From assembly GCF_004570575.1 (NCBI RefSeq), contig NZ_SPPD01000006.1, positions 1 through 64,000 on the forward strand: 64,000 bases of DNA, given 5' to 3'. Shown here in pieces: positions 43,701-52,480 of this stretch; position 1 is the stretch's first letter; each line of letters opens with the position of its first letter. This DNA is from Streptococcus cuniculi (lineage in GTDB: Bacteria; Bacillota; Bacilli; Lactobacillales; Streptococcaceae). The translations under genes and the position numbers were made by a program. The notes under the pieces were generated by a model. It was not told the origin of the DNA, made no database searches, and was given only the letters and a program-made list of their open reading frames with translations.

Positions 43701-44041
43701 AGGCGGATTCTGATGTCGTGATGAAATCAATGGAGAAATTGAGGCAAGCTTCAGCCATTCAATTTACGCCAGAAGTTGCGCTTGGTGTGGATAAGTCGCT
43801 TGCTAGTCAAGTGACTATGAAAAACACAGTATCGCATAGAATTAGCGAGAAAATCGAGCTGATGACTGACAAGGCAGGTCAAATGGTCGAACGGGCATTG
43901 GAGGTAGCAGAAGAAGCTGTTAAACGCCCTGTAAGTCTAAGTGTAAGCGATAGAGAGATTGCACGTACTACGGGCGATGCGTTTGCTGAATACCATGACA
44001 GGCAGGTGTTGATTCAAAATAGAATGAGAGGTGCTACATGA
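40691..44041 (+). CDS. Tail tape measure protein
   Basis: Sets tail length and is ejected with DNA. 1116 residues. The N-terminal TMP core (QAGLDLLSSSLDGAIKRFDTLEKFPVVMKSMG, TTLDEVVSTTQRLTSL) is followed by hydrophobic segments (about 340-480), a long coiled-coil part (about 485-680) and a repeat of SPSRIFTEFGDFITQGLSKGI / SPSRVMRDEVGRFIPQGIAVGI at about 890 and 975. At about 0.15 nm per residue, a general rule, the tail would be near 160 nm, consistent with a siphovirus. Confidence 0.92.
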   Translation: MAADGKVTILVDVDGKKVEALSGSLDKLGQKYSGAFQDSKGRWHDASGRFLSMQEKAEMLGKSLDKSSFSFKNFALGGAAFKVAQAGLDLLSSSLDGAIKRFDTLEKFPVVMKSMGHSVADVTASTDKLANGIDGLPTTLDEVVSTTQRLTSLTGDLRKSTDLTLSLNNAFLASGSSSADASRGLQQFSQMLSSGKVDMQSWRTLQETMPYALQKTAESFGFAGKSAQNDFYGALKTGNITFDQFSNKLIELNGGVGGFAELAKKNSKGIGTSFSNLKNAVVKGVANIIKSFDEWAKAATGKSIAENLDSLKGIINITFKILNGAIKASTPLFKVFFSLIQGGISVLRFFTPLIAAMTAAFIAQKVVASITGIIQGYSVAVQVMNAAIALSTSGQMANAAAFLYQQGVLKAGAVLYGLLTGQLSLITAGQIAASAATGLWTAAVGALKAAWLANPFGLVVAGIAAVTVGAIALWKWLSRDSEETKRLKEEQDELKKSTDDLVDSVETHARTRKEELESVQSNTESYAKLAQEIQTLSSKENKSAADKKNLQKKVDVLNESVEGLNLVYDKNTDSLSHNNQQIQARIDALEAESKWNQSQKNLLEIEKERNDVSQQLVKIAQLKKEWADNTTISYEQQRVKIRELTKEEDALKEKQTELQTEYDATSKAQQAAAEAMAVAAENGADRQVVAYESMSDAQRTAIDNMRSKYNDLLETTTNMFDQIEMKSAISVDQMIANLQKNQEAMNAWADNLNVLASRGVDEGILAKLKEMGPQGGLYVQELVNASQEKLYELNTQFRAGGDSAVKGLTAGMDEGALGLTDTIKGLVQNQTNSLKAEIESADFASLGKEIPNGVTKGIDEGAKTASDSSQKLSEDIRNRFKEDMGINSPSRIFTEFGDFITQGLSKGITTGSIGVVAQMGVLASQVQIPFISLPIAFTSIGVMAMSGFASGIYAGSGSVIAAAQSVANRVKSTIQKALEIHSPSRVMRDEVGRFIPQGIAVGIEADSDVVMKSMEKLRQASAIQFTPEVALGVDKSLASQVTMKNTVSHRISEKIELMTDKAGQMVERALEVAEEAVKRPVSLSVSDREIARTTGDAFAEYHDRQVLIQNRMRGAT

Positions 44042-45534
44042 GTTTTACAATGCGCTTTAATGGCGTTGATATGTCAAGATTCTTTCGGATTACAGAGATT
44101 ATCCGTCCGATTGGAAATACTCGCAATGTGATGACTGATGAAGCGCCTGCGTTGGGCGTTAATATCCAACAAATCAAAGTAGGTCCGAAAGAACATACGA
44201 TTAAATTCGATATGAAGACTCATAGACCTGCCGATATGGAGGCTATGAAGCATGAGTTAGCGGGCGTTTTGAATGTTTCTAAGGCGGTTAAAATCACGTA
44301 TTCAGACGAACCCGATAAATATTACATGGGGTTGCCGTACGGCGATGTGACGGTTGAAAATATCACTCGGTGGTTCCAGCGTTCTGAAATGAAATTCTTG
44401 ATTCCAGACGGCGTTGCCCATTCAACCTCGTATAAGCAATTTGATAGCCCTACCGTATCCAGCGATAAGGTCACATTCAATCTTACAAATAACGGTAATG
44501 TGAATGCTTATCCGATTATTACCGTTAAGCATCATGCGGAGAATGGCTATATCGGTGTGGTAAATACAAGTGGCGCATTTGAATTGGGAAATCGAGAAGA
44601 AGCTGACAAAGAAACGGGCAAGCACTCGGAAATTCTCTTTGACTACAGAGAAAGTAAGATTACCACTGGTTTGTCGTCTGCTACTGCTAAAAACACGGCT
44701 GTTTTGAACGACACTTCACAGACCTTGAGAGGTACTATCGGCGTTGATAATTCTTGGGGTCGTCCTCATCTCCATCTTACAAATCGAGGAGGGACGAGCG
44801 GAAACAATGCGGGTAGTTTGACTTGGGATATTCCTGCGGATAGCGCAGGAGCTGTTGGGTCGCTCAATGATTATATTTGGTGGCGACAGATATTTTGGGC
44901 AGGAGCCTCGAATCAGCTCGGCTTTATCAAGGTTACGGTATCAGACGAACAAGGTCAGTTCTTATACGGAGTTGAGACGATAAAACTTTCGAACGGACTG
45001 GACACGCAATACAATTTCTTTGCGAGTGACGGTAAAGGCGGATATAACATCTTGAAGCGGTGGAAGTTCTCATGTACTCATCAAGACAACCACAACCCGT
45101 TTAACCAAAATCGTGGCTGGTCAGATCTAAAACGCAATAATGATTACGTGACGGTTTATTACTGGGGCGGATATCATAAGATTCCAGTACCGCAAATCAG
45201 AAATAAAAAGTCCGCAAAGATTCACGTTGCGTTGGGAGCAGTTGGAAATAGACCGCTAGTAACTCACATGTACCTGGATAGTATCTACTATCGCAAGGAC
45301 TACGTGCCGTTTACACGGGATATTCCCAACCGCTATCCGAATGGTTCATCGGTTGTCATTGATAGCGAGACGGACAGTGTAGCGGTTGACGGTATGAAGA
45401 AGCCGGGCGATGTAGTTCATGGTTCAAGGTGGCTATCTATCCCACCGGGTGATTCAAAGCTGGAGTTGTATTTCTCAAGCTTTATACGAACGAAACCAAC
45501 AGTCACAGTCAAATTCGAAGAAAGGTGGTTGTAG
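44038..45534 (+). CDS. Distal tail protein (Dit)
   Basis: 498 residues. N-terminal MRFNGVDMSRFFRITEI and the KFLIPDG region are typical of Sipho_tail Dit proteins forming the tip hub. At about 500 residues it is longer than a simple Dit, with an extra C-terminal beta-rich part (about 230-498) that may bind carbohydrate. Overlaps the tape measure by four bases. Confidence 0.82.
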   Translation: MSFTMRFNGVDMSRFFRITEIIRPIGNTRNVMTDEAPALGVNIQQIKVGPKEHTIKFDMKTHRPADMEAMKHELAGVLNVSKAVKITYSDEPDKYYMGLPYGDVTVENITRWFQRSEMKFLIPDGVAHSTSYKQFDSPTVSSDKVTFNLTNNGNVNAYPIITVKHHAENGYIGVVNTSGAFELGNREEADKETGKHSEILFDYRESKITTGLSSATAKNTAVLNDTSQTLRGTIGVDNSWGRPHLHLTNRGGTSGNNAGSLTWDIPADSAGAVGSLNDYIWWRQIFWAGASNQLGFIKVTVSDEQGQFLYGVETIKLSNGLDTQYNFFASDGKGGYNILKRWKFSCTHQDNHNPFNQNRGWSDLKRNNDYVTVYYWGGYHKIPVPQIRNKKSAKIHVALGAVGNRPLVTHMYLDSIYYRKDYVPFTRDIPNRYPNGSSVVIDSETDSVAVDGMKKPGDVVHGSRWLSIPPGDSKLELYFSSFIRTKPTVTVKFEERWL

Positions 45535-48111
45535 ATGTTATTAACGATTCACGATGCTAGTCTGCGTAAAATCGGCTGGATTGATAACGATAAGCAAGAC
45601 ACCTTGAATTTCTTTGACGACATGTGGACGAGGGACCTGCATTCGGGCTCATCTGTCTTTGAATTTACCGCAGTAAAAAAAGAGGTTAGGACCGATATTG
45701 GCCGTGATTATCTATTTGATCGCTTGAATGAGCGTGCGTTTGTGTCATTTGAGTATGCGGGGAAAAGCTATGTTTTCAACGTGATGGAAGTTGAAGAAGA
45801 TGCAACAACTATCAGATGTTATTGTGAGAATCTCAATCTTGAGTTGATAAACGAATACGCGAATCCGTACGCTGCTACAAAAGCACTGACGTTCAAAGAA
45901 TACTGCGAGACGATGGAGCTGATTGGCTCTTTTTCTTTTCTCAAAATTGGCAGAAATGATATTGCTTCGGTGAAAAAGCCGTTGGAGTTCACGCAGCAGG
46001 AGACTAAACTAGCTCGTTTGCTTGCACTTGCTCGTGAGTTCAATGCTGAAATCGAGTTCGAAACAGAATTGAACGCAGATAGCACGATTAAACGCTTTGT
46101 GATGAATGCCTATCATGCGCACGATGAGAAACACCAAGGTGTTGGGCGCAAGCGTGATGATTTGGTGATGCGGTATGGCAAGAACATGAGAGGCGTTCGT
46201 CGCAAGATAAGCAAGACAAATGTCTTTAATGTTATTTATCCCGTAGGGAAACGTAGCGAGGTAACGAAGTCTAAAAAGACAACTGTAATCAATCCTGATG
46301 GCACAACAACAGTTACAGAGAAAGTGAGTGTTTCGGATACAAAGAGCACTACAACAACCACAGTCTACTCAACGAGTGGCGCTGTTGTTTCAAGTAAAAC
46401 CGTCACAGCTACTAAGAATCCTGACGGGACGGTCTCTCGTACATCGTCAGAATCTAAAGGCAGTAGCACCGTCACATCGACCAGTTCAACAACGGTTAAG
46501 GAGAATCCGGACAAGTCTACAACTAAGACTACGACGGTTCGTAAGAGTGATGGTACGGTTCAAAAGACTGTTGTCCATACGAAGAAAGAGGAATACCCAG
46601 ACCAGTCGACCAAAACTACGGTGACGACTACAAAGGCTGATAGAAGCGTGACAGAGCGTGTAACGTGGCGCTATCCAAACGGAACTAGCAACACCTCTAG
46701 TCGATTGGTCAAAGCAGGAAGTTCATCTAGTAGCACGAAAGTCAGCAAGGTTGACGAAAGTAGCGATGAAGAATTTGATTTGACAGAGTTGAAAGACTGG
46801 TCGCAGAAGAATGCTAAAGGTGTACAGGAGTTCTATAAGCGAGGTCCAGCAATCTATGCGCCTATTTCTGTTCAGCTCTATCCATCAACCTTTACATCAG
46901 ACACGCTAGAAGACCAGTGGATTAGACGAGATAAGGAATTTGATGCGGATAGTGTTGAGGAACTAAATGCACTTGCCTATCAATACTTGAAAGAACATTG
47001 TTATCCAGCCATCACGTATAGCGTGACAGGTTTTGTCGATGGTGATATTGGTGACACGATACGCATTGAAGATGATAGCTTTACAGATGTTTTGGTCTTG
47101 TCAGCTCGCATTTCTAAGCAAAAAATCAGTTTTACAAACCCGAGCCAAAATCAAACAGAGATAAGCAATATCAAAGCGCTTGAGAATAAGCTATCACAGA
47201 ATATCCAGCAACGACTAGACAAGCTGATCGAAGATGCAAAACCTTATTTCTTGCGATTAACGACTAGCAACGGCGTTATTTTCAAGAATGCGGAGGGAAG
47301 CAGTCGAGTAACCCCGACCCTTGTGAAAGGTATTAGAGAGTTCCCAAACGCTACTTTCCGATTCTATTGGGGAGAAGAGGTAGAGGCTGGCAAATCATTT
47401 GTCGTGCGTGCAAATGAAGTATCAGACACCAAAGTCTTGACGGTTGCAGCCTTTATCGGCAATCAAGAAGTGGCACGAGATACATTGACTTTTGTCGGTG
47501 TGGCAGATGGTCCTGCAGGTCCGCAAGGACCACAAGGAGAACAAGGCCCTCCTGGTACCGTTGACGAAACGGTCTTGACTGAAATTCGTACTTCGATTGA
47601 AAGCAAGGCAGATATGCAGATCACGCAAGAACAGCTCTTGTTATTGAGCGAACAGGCAGCCTTGCAAAAGGCAGAGCTTGAGGCTCTACAAAGTATGTCC
47701 ATCATTCGTGACTGGGTCAAGGCGTACAAAGAATTTGTAGAGGCTGATGAAGACCATAGAGCAGAATCAGAAGCTGCGTTTGTAAAAGCTAGTGAGCGCA
47801 TTGCCAACATTGAGAAATTAGGCGAGAAGGCGCAAGAATGGGATTTCATTGATACTTATATGCGGGCGCAAAATGAGGGCTTGATTATAGGTGATAAGCA
47901 AAGTGCGACAGAGATTTTAATTTCTGACGACCGAATCGCCATGCGGTCTGCTGGTAAAGAAGTCATGTGGATAACGCAAGGGGTGATTCATATTGACAAT
48001 GGGGTCTTCACGAAGACGATTCAAATTGGGCGCTTTCGGACAGAGCAGTATCACGCAAATTTAGACATGAATGTCATTCGCTATGTCGGTGATTTAGGAG
48101 GGAGTAGTTAA
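45535..48111 (+). CDS. Tail tip protein (Tal / prophage tail endopeptidase family) with Thr-rich insert
   Basis: 858 residues. The first 235 are the gp44-like hub fold (NFFDDMWTRDLHSGSS, FNVIYPVGKR at the end). Residues about 238-415 are a striking Thr/Ser/Lys-rich insert with repeated (N/Y)P(D/N)GT-type units. The hub fold then resumes (FYKRGPAIYAP). A short collagen-like run GPAGPQGPQGEQGPPG (about 659-674) and coiled helices follow. The tip contacts the cell and may carry peptidoglycan-opening activity. The collagen run suggests a trimeric stalk. Confidence 0.82.
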   Translation: MLLTIHDASLRKIGWIDNDKQDTLNFFDDMWTRDLHSGSSVFEFTAVKKEVRTDIGRDYLFDRLNERAFVSFEYAGKSYVFNVMEVEEDATTIRCYCENLNLELINEYANPYAATKALTFKEYCETMELIGSFSFLKIGRNDIASVKKPLEFTQQETKLARLLALAREFNAEIEFETELNADSTIKRFVMNAYHAHDEKHQGVGRKRDDLVMRYGKNMRGVRRKISKTNVFNVIYPVGKRSEVTKSKKTTVINPDGTTTVTEKVSVSDTKSTTTTTVYSTSGAVVSSKTVTATKNPDGTVSRTSSESKGSSTVTSTSSTTVKENPDKSTTKTTTVRKSDGTVQKTVVHTKKEEYPDQSTKTTVTTTKADRSVTERVTWRYPNGTSNTSSRLVKAGSSSSSTKVSKVDESSDEEFDLTELKDWSQKNAKGVQEFYKRGPAIYAPISVQLYPSTFTSDTLEDQWIRRDKEFDADSVEELNALAYQYLKEHCYPAITYSVTGFVDGDIGDTIRIEDDSFTDVLVLSARISKQKISFTNPSQNQTEISNIKALENKLSQNIQQRLDKLIEDAKPYFLRLTTSNGVIFKNAEGSSRVTPTLVKGIREFPNATFRFYWGEEVEAGKSFVVRANEVSDTKVLTVAAFIGNQEVARDTLTFVGVADGPAGPQGPQGEQGPPGTVDETVLTEIRTSIESKADMQITQEQLLLLSEQAALQKAELEALQSMSIIRDWVKAYKEFVEADEDHRAESEAAFVKASERIANIEKLGEKAQEWDFIDTYMRAQNEGLIIGDKQSATEILISDDRIAMRSAGKEVMWITQGVIHIDNGVFTKTIQIGRFRTEQYHANLDMNVIRYVGDLGGSS

Positions 48112-48113
48112 CG

Positions 48114-50147
48114 ATGGCACAAGCAACCTTTAGCGGTCAATATGGCCACAATCTGACCCTTGACGTGCAAACAGGCACGGTATCTCAAAGTATCGCAAAT
48201 AACCAGTCTAGGGTGCGTGTATGGGCAACCTTGATAACAAACCAGTACGCTTATCCATACGGCATAACCGCTCCTTTAACCGTTCATATCAACGGGGGTG
48301 GCGCGATTCACCAAGTGGCGATTAATACGAGGACGTCTTCTAGCTATTTGATTTGGTCGCAAGAGTATGATATTACGCATAACTCTGATGGCTCAAAATC
48401 GTTTGAAGTATCGGTCACATTGGACATCAATTCGGTTGGTTACGGTTCGGCCACAGTTCGTCAAACAGTCAATCTAGCGACGATTCCACGAGCGAGTAGC
48501 GCAAGTGTTGGGACTGGAACGATTGGAAGTGGTCTAGCAATCAATATCCAGCGGGCTTCATCGGAGTTCCGTCACACGTTGCGTTACAAGTGGTTCGGGA
48601 AATCAGGAACGATTGCGACAAACGTAGAGACTAGCACCAACTGGACTATCCCGCTTGATTTTGCGAACAACATTCCAAATTCTACGAGCGGAACAGGTAT
48701 TATCTATGTCGATACGTACAAAGGTAGTTCTAAAATTGGGGAAAAGAGCGTATCGTTTACTGCGAATGTTCCTACTGTGATGAAACCATCTTTAACCTCA
48801 ATTAGTGTGACAGATACGAATACGGCTGTCGCTCATCAATTGGGGCAGTCGGTGTTCTTACAAATCCTGTCAAATCCCAAAGTTACCTTTGGCGGTGCTA
48901 GGGGCGCTGGCGGGTCAACTATTACAGGCTATCGAGCGGAAATTGTCGGCAAGAAGCAATCCACAAACGCAAATGGCGGAACGCTGGGAGCGATGAACTA
49001 TTCAGGAACTATCACAATCAGGGCTAGTGTTACAGACAGCCGAGGGCGGACAAGCGCTAGTATCGATAAGCAAGTGACCGTATTGCCGTATTTTGCGCCG
49101 ATATTGAATTTTGATGTTATCAGAAGCGGCGCGACCGCAGGTACTTTCACCGTTAAGAGAACAGCACGAGTAGCGCCTATTACGGTTAATGGCAAGCAAT
49201 TGAATGAAATGGCCTTAGCGTTCAAAGTAGCGCCGAGTGGTAGTTCAAATTTCGTAGCAGACAATGGTCCAGCAAGTGGTACGTGGACGACACGCCACGA
49301 ACTAATCGATTCATCTGCGAACCTAGCAGGAACGTATCCAGCGAATAAGTCGTTTGATGTTATCGGAATTTTAAGCGATAAATTTACCCGAAGCGAATTT
49401 CGGGTGACGGTAGCAACTGAAAAAGTAGTTGTCAGCTATGACAAATACGGCGTTGGTGTTCAGAAAATCCGTGAACGTGGCGCAGTTGATGTCAAGGGCG
49501 ATGTGTACGTAGACGGGAATATTATTGTCAATAACAAACCTATTCAGCAACACGCATTGACTTCGGGAGATTCGGCGAAAGGATTTCTTGCAAGGGTCGG
49601 AAGTGTAGCTCCGTCTGTTTCGGGCTTCGCTTGGGGCCTCATATCTTCGTTTTTTTCAAGATGGACTGGCAACGGTGTTTTCAGTAGTTTCTACACGACA
49701 GAAAAAGAGGCTACTCAGACTTGGACCTCTCATGATGGCGGTGCCCAATTCGGTAGATACCGCTCTTACTCTACAGGAGAATACAGCGAATTTAAAGCTG
49801 TTGGAATTGATAATTTTTATCCTGTCGGATCAATTCATATCACTACCACAAATACCAACCCCTCTCAATACATGGGTGGAACTTGGACGCGCTTTGGAAA
49901 TGGTCGTATGCTCGTCGGAGTAGACGAAAGCGATAGTTACTTTAACGCAGCGTCTAAAACTGGCGGATCTAAAACTATATCAGATTTAAAAAAGGTCGGA
50001 GCTTCGTTTGGTTTGTCTTCCGCAACTAGTTATGCTGGTAGGGCTGTTGTTTCAACCTCAAAAAATAACAATTCAGCAGAAGTCAATTATACACCGTCAA
50101 ACATGCCACCGTACATCACAGTTTATATGTGGCGACGAACCGCCTAG
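48114..50147 (+). CDS. DUF859-type tail fibre / receptor-binding protein
   Basis: 677 residues, almost entirely beta-structured. N-terminal MAQATFSGQYGHNLTLDVQTG and repeating SVTDTNTAVAHQLGQ, TVRQTVNLATIPRASS segments match DUF859 structural proteins of streptococcal phages. The C-terminus has a tail-collar-like tip (VGSIHITTTNTNPSQYMGGTWTRFG written in parts: VGSIHITT and GGTWTRFGNGRM). Likely binds the host surface. Confidence 0.78.
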   Translation: MAQATFSGQYGHNLTLDVQTGTVSQSIANNQSRVRVWATLITNQYAYPYGITAPLTVHINGGGAIHQVAINTRTSSSYLIWSQEYDITHNSDGSKSFEVSVTLDINSVGYGSATVRQTVNLATIPRASSASVGTGTIGSGLAINIQRASSEFRHTLRYKWFGKSGTIATNVETSTNWTIPLDFANNIPNSTSGTGIIYVDTYKGSSKIGEKSVSFTANVPTVMKPSLTSISVTDTNTAVAHQLGQSVFLQILSNPKVTFGGARGAGGSTITGYRAEIVGKKQSTNANGGTLGAMNYSGTITIRASVTDSRGRTSASIDKQVTVLPYFAPILNFDVIRSGATAGTFTVKRTARVAPITVNGKQLNEMALAFKVAPSGSSNFVADNGPASGTWTTRHELIDSSANLAGTYPANKSFDVIGILSDKFTRSEFRVTVATEKVVVSYDKYGVGVQKIRERGAVDVKGDVYVDGNIIVNNKPIQQHALTSGDSAKGFLARVGSVAPSVSGFAWGLISSFFSRWTGNGVFSSFYTTEKEATQTWTSHDGGAQFGRYRSYSTGEYSEFKAVGIDNFYPVGSIHITTTNTNPSQYMGGTWTRFGNGRMLVGVDESDSYFNAASKTGGSKTISDLKKVGASFGLSSATSYAGRAVVSTSKNNNSAEVNYTPSNMPPYITVYMWRRTA

Positions 50148-50161
50148 AAGGAGGAAAGAAC

Positions 50162-50551
50162 ATGAAGTTTGAATTTCATTCAAAATCGCTGGAGTACGAC
50201 CCTGACTTGACCAAGGTCATTTTGACAACAGCTGAGGGCGGCAATGTACCTGTCTATCTTTCGGCTGACTTGATTAACTTGACGAATCAGGAGTTGTTTG
50301 AGAAGGCGCTTGATACGATCTATGAAGTTAATTTCCCAATGCGTGCCGAGAATGAGAAATTCAACACGATGGGAGAGAAGATAGCGCAGGTCGATGATGC
50401 GATTGACAGAGTAAATTCCGTAGCGCAGGATGTCAAGGAGCTTTCAGCGACATCTCGTGGGGCATTCTTAAAAGTCATGATGAAGTTGTACGAGAAAGAA
50501 GTGTTGACAGATGAAGAAATGGAAGAATTGGGTTTGTTCGATGAAGAATAG
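50162..50551 (+). CDS. Tail-region protein (DUF1366-like)
   Basis: 129 residues from ATG 50162 (AGGAGGAAAG upstream); the longer frame starts inside the preceding gene. MKFEFHSKSLEYDPDLTKVIL and LINLTNQELFEKALDTIYE fit small streptococcal phage proteins placed between fibre and lysis genes. Function unknown. Confidence 0.55.
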   Translation: MKFEFHSKSLEYDPDLTKVILTTAEGGNVPVYLSADLINLTNQELFEKALDTIYEVNFPMRAENEKFNTMGEKIAQVDDAIDRVNSVAQDVKELSATSRGAFLKVMMKLYEKEVLTDEEMEELGLFDEE

Positions 50552-50588
50552 CCTTATTATTTTATTATTAAACAGAAAAGGAGAAGAT

Positions 50589-50744
50589 ATGTTGATTAAA
50601 TTATACGCGATTGAAATTATGGAAGGTACGATTAAGTTTTCCGAATTGCCGTTTTCAGCCAAAATCAAGCAAAAAATCAAGAACTACTTAGCAAAAGTAG
50701 TAGAAGATGAAGAGTTGCTTGAAGAACTAACAAAAGAGGGCTAG
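50589..50744 (+). CDS. Small phage protein
   Basis: Fifty-one residues from ATG 50589 (AAAGGAGAAG upstream), MLIKLYAIEIMEGTIKFSEL then a basic helix ending EELLEELTKEG. Small proteins of this style precede holin genes in streptococcal phages. Function unknown. Confidence 0.55.
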   Translation: MLIKLYAIEIMEGTIKFSELPFSAKIKQKIKNYLAKVVEDEELLEELTKEG

Positions 50745-50752
50745 GAGGCTAT

Positions 50753-51169
50753 ATGCTGGATTATTTTGATAAAGTCTTTCCGCATCTTATGATGTACGGT
50801 GTTCCTGCTTTTTTCGGTTATTTGGGCGTGAAAGCTCAACACGTAAACAAAGAGCAGGTTAGCACCATCAAATCTGAGCTATCAGACATCAAATCTAGTG
50901 TTGACGATGTGAAAGAAGTAGGAGACGCGAATAATCGTAGCTTAGCAGATGTGAAGCAGACTATCGCTAATCACAATGAAAGTCACTTAGTTACGATGTA
51001 TGGACGTTTAGAAGAGAAAATCAATACAGCTCTCAAATTAGGCTATACGTGTCCAAAAGAATTTGAATTCATCAATCGTATGTATCGCAATTACAAAGCC
51101 CTCGGTGGCAATGGTTACATCGATAAGCTCTATAGTCGTTACGTTGAGCTAGAAATAAAGGAGAAATAG
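50753..51169 (+). CDS. Phage membrane-anchored coiled-coil protein, upstream of the holin
   Basis: 138 residues with one weakly hydrophobic segment (HLMMYGVPAFFGYLGVKAQ, about 10-28) and a heptad-rich helix (IKSELSDIKSSVDDVKEVG). May assist lysis or be a second holin-like protein. Unassigned. Confidence 0.6.
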   Translation: MLDYFDKVFPHLMMYGVPAFFGYLGVKAQHVNKEQVSTIKSELSDIKSSVDDVKEVGDANNRSLADVKQTIANHNESHLVTMYGRLEEKINTALKLGYTCPKEFEFINRMYRNYKALGGNGYIDKLYSRYVELEIKEK

Positions 51170-51171
51170 CT

Positions 51172-51450
51172 ATGAAAATCAACTGGAAGATTCGATTTAC
51201 AAAGCAGAACAAGGCTTTTATTAGTCGTTTTGCGTTAGCGGTCATTGTGCCGGTTTTGGCTTACCTAGGGCTAAAATTTGAAGACCTAACGAGTTGGCAG
51301 GCTGTTGGAAAGGTGTTGTTAGATTTTGTGGCTAACCCGTACCTAATTGGGCTAGCTATTGTTAACGCAATCAATATCCTGCCAGACCCGACAACCGCGG
51401 GGCTATCTGATAGCGAACGTGCAATGGGTTATGAGAGACCAAACAAGTAA
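51172..51450 (+). CDS. Holin, phi LC3 family
   Basis: Ninety-two residues. MKINWKIRFTKQNKAFISR and two membrane spans (about 20-38 and 56-70), then the conserved end LPDPTTAGLSDSERAMGYERP. Forms membrane lesions that release the endolysin encoded ten bases downstream. Confidence 0.9.
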   Translation: MKINWKIRFTKQNKAFISRFALAVIVPVLAYLGLKFEDLTSWQAVGKVLLDFVANPYLIGLAIVNAINILPDPTTAGLSDSERAMGYERPNK

Positions 51451-51460
51451 AGGAGACTAA

Positions 51461-52219
51461 ATGGTAAAGAAAATAAATGTATCATTGATGAATGCAGGCT
51501 CTTTATGGTCTATCAAAGGTGTGGTTATCCACAATGACGCAGGGTCAACTCTAGGAACGCCTGAATGGTATGTCAATTGGCTACGGGGTCGTGATAAATC
51601 CTTAGGGATTGCTCACTACTACATCACGAGAGATGCGATTGCTCGTGTGGTTGATACAGATAAGATTGCGTATCATACCGGAGACGGTTTTACATCCACT
51701 AGTGGGAACGCTAACTACATTGGCTACGAGGTCTGCCAGTCTATGGGAGCTAGCGATAAAGACTTTCTAGCTAACGAAGAAATGACCTTTATGCAAGTTG
51801 CAGAAGACATGCTTTTCTACAATCTGCCAGTCAACCGTGAAACGGTGCGCTTGCACCGGGAGTTTGTTCCAACTAGTTGCCCACACAGAAGCTGGGACTT
51901 ACATGGTCAGTCGGTTAACGCCGTCAAAGACTATTTTATTAGTCGCATTAAGCATTATCAATCAATCGGTAAAACCGTTGATGAGATGATTGCAGGTAGC
52001 AGTAAAAATTTAGAAAATACAAACATTACAAAGGAGACAGACGATATGGCAATTTTAATTTCAGCAGAAAAACGAGGTATTGCGATGGTGCAAGGAGGTC
52101 GTTTCTTGCCAGTTCTTGATATTAAGGACGTAGGTAAACTTGAGGAACGAATCGGTAGCAAAGTAGTACAGATTTCTCAAAGAACGTTTGACGAATGGCA
52201 AAAACGTGGTTCTAAATAG
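51461..52219 (+). CDS. Endolysin, N-acetylmuramoyl-L-alanine amidase
   Basis: 252 residues. Residues 1-165 are an Amidase_2 domain: His24 in VVIHNDAGS, HTGDG, and the HREFVPTSCPHRSW end with the zinc-site His and Cys. It cleaves between muramic acid and the stem peptide. The C-terminal part (about 195-252) is a short wall-binding-like segment. The gene has AAGGAGAC upstream and a strong terminator after it. Confidence 0.9.
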   Translation: MVKKINVSLMNAGSLWSIKGVVIHNDAGSTLGTPEWYVNWLRGRDKSLGIAHYYITRDAIARVVDTDKIAYHTGDGFTSTSGNANYIGYEVCQSMGASDKDFLANEEMTFMQVAEDMLFYNLPVNRETVRLHREFVPTSCPHRSWDLHGQSVNAVKDYFISRIKHYQSIGKTVDEMIAGSSKNLENTNITKETDDMAILISAEKRGIAMVQGGRFLPVLDIKDVGKLEERIGSKVVQISQRTFDEWQKRGSK

Positions 52220-52227
52220 CAGACAAC

Positions 52228-52256
52228 CCCGCTCAGGAAACTGGGCGGGTCTTTTT
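52228..52256 (+). terminator. Terminator of the late operon
   Basis: A 9-bp stem with one G-U pair (52228-52236 with 52241-52249), loop GAAA, then TCTTTTT. It closes the lysis module and isolates the next unit. Confidence 0.8.
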
Positions 52257-52273
52257 GTTGTGAATATTTTTCC

Positions 52274-52303
52274 TTGACAAGTTGTGATAAGTTATGAAAT
52301 AAT
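52274..52303 (+). promoter_or_regulatory. Promoter of the RNA-toxin unit
   Basis: A perfect TTGACA (52274-52279) and AATAAT (52298-52303) are 18 bases apart. Transcription would start near 52310, just before the structured RNA. Confidence 0.7.
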
Positions 52304-52310
52304 GATATTG

Positions 52311-52462
52311 AACAATACAGGAAAAGATACCTCCTCGCTTGTTCCGACCTCGATTGTCGTTAAACTCCACGCCTTATGGCAATGAGGGGGCGGAGGGACG
52401 CGCTCGTTAACAGAAGTATCCCGTTGGCAATGCGTCCTACCAATACCCAGTTGGTAGGATTT
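52311..52462 (+). ncRNA. Candidate type III antitoxin RNA with two structured repeats
   Basis: Two units, 52348-52387 and 52396-52437, start 48 bases apart. Both contain CGTTAA, then 13-14 bases, then TGGCAATG, and each is closed by its own stem: CCTC/GAGG plus ATTG/CAAT in the first, GGACGC/GCGTCC in the second. Conserved core with compensating stem bases indicates an RNA. It ends with the terminator at 52436-52463, 18 bases before a toxin-like gene. This is the layout of type III toxin-antitoxin loci, whose RNA repeats form pseudoknots that hold the toxin. Confidence 0.65.
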
Positions 52463-52463
52463 T
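52436..52463 (+). terminator. Attenuating terminator between antitoxin RNA and toxin
   Basis: A perfect 8-bp stem CCTACCAA/TTGGTAGG (52436-52443 with 52451-52458), loop of seven, then ATTTTT. In type III systems such a terminator sets a high RNA-to-toxin ratio. Confidence 0.8.
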
Positions 52464-52480
52464 TCTTTTGTAGGTAGTAA

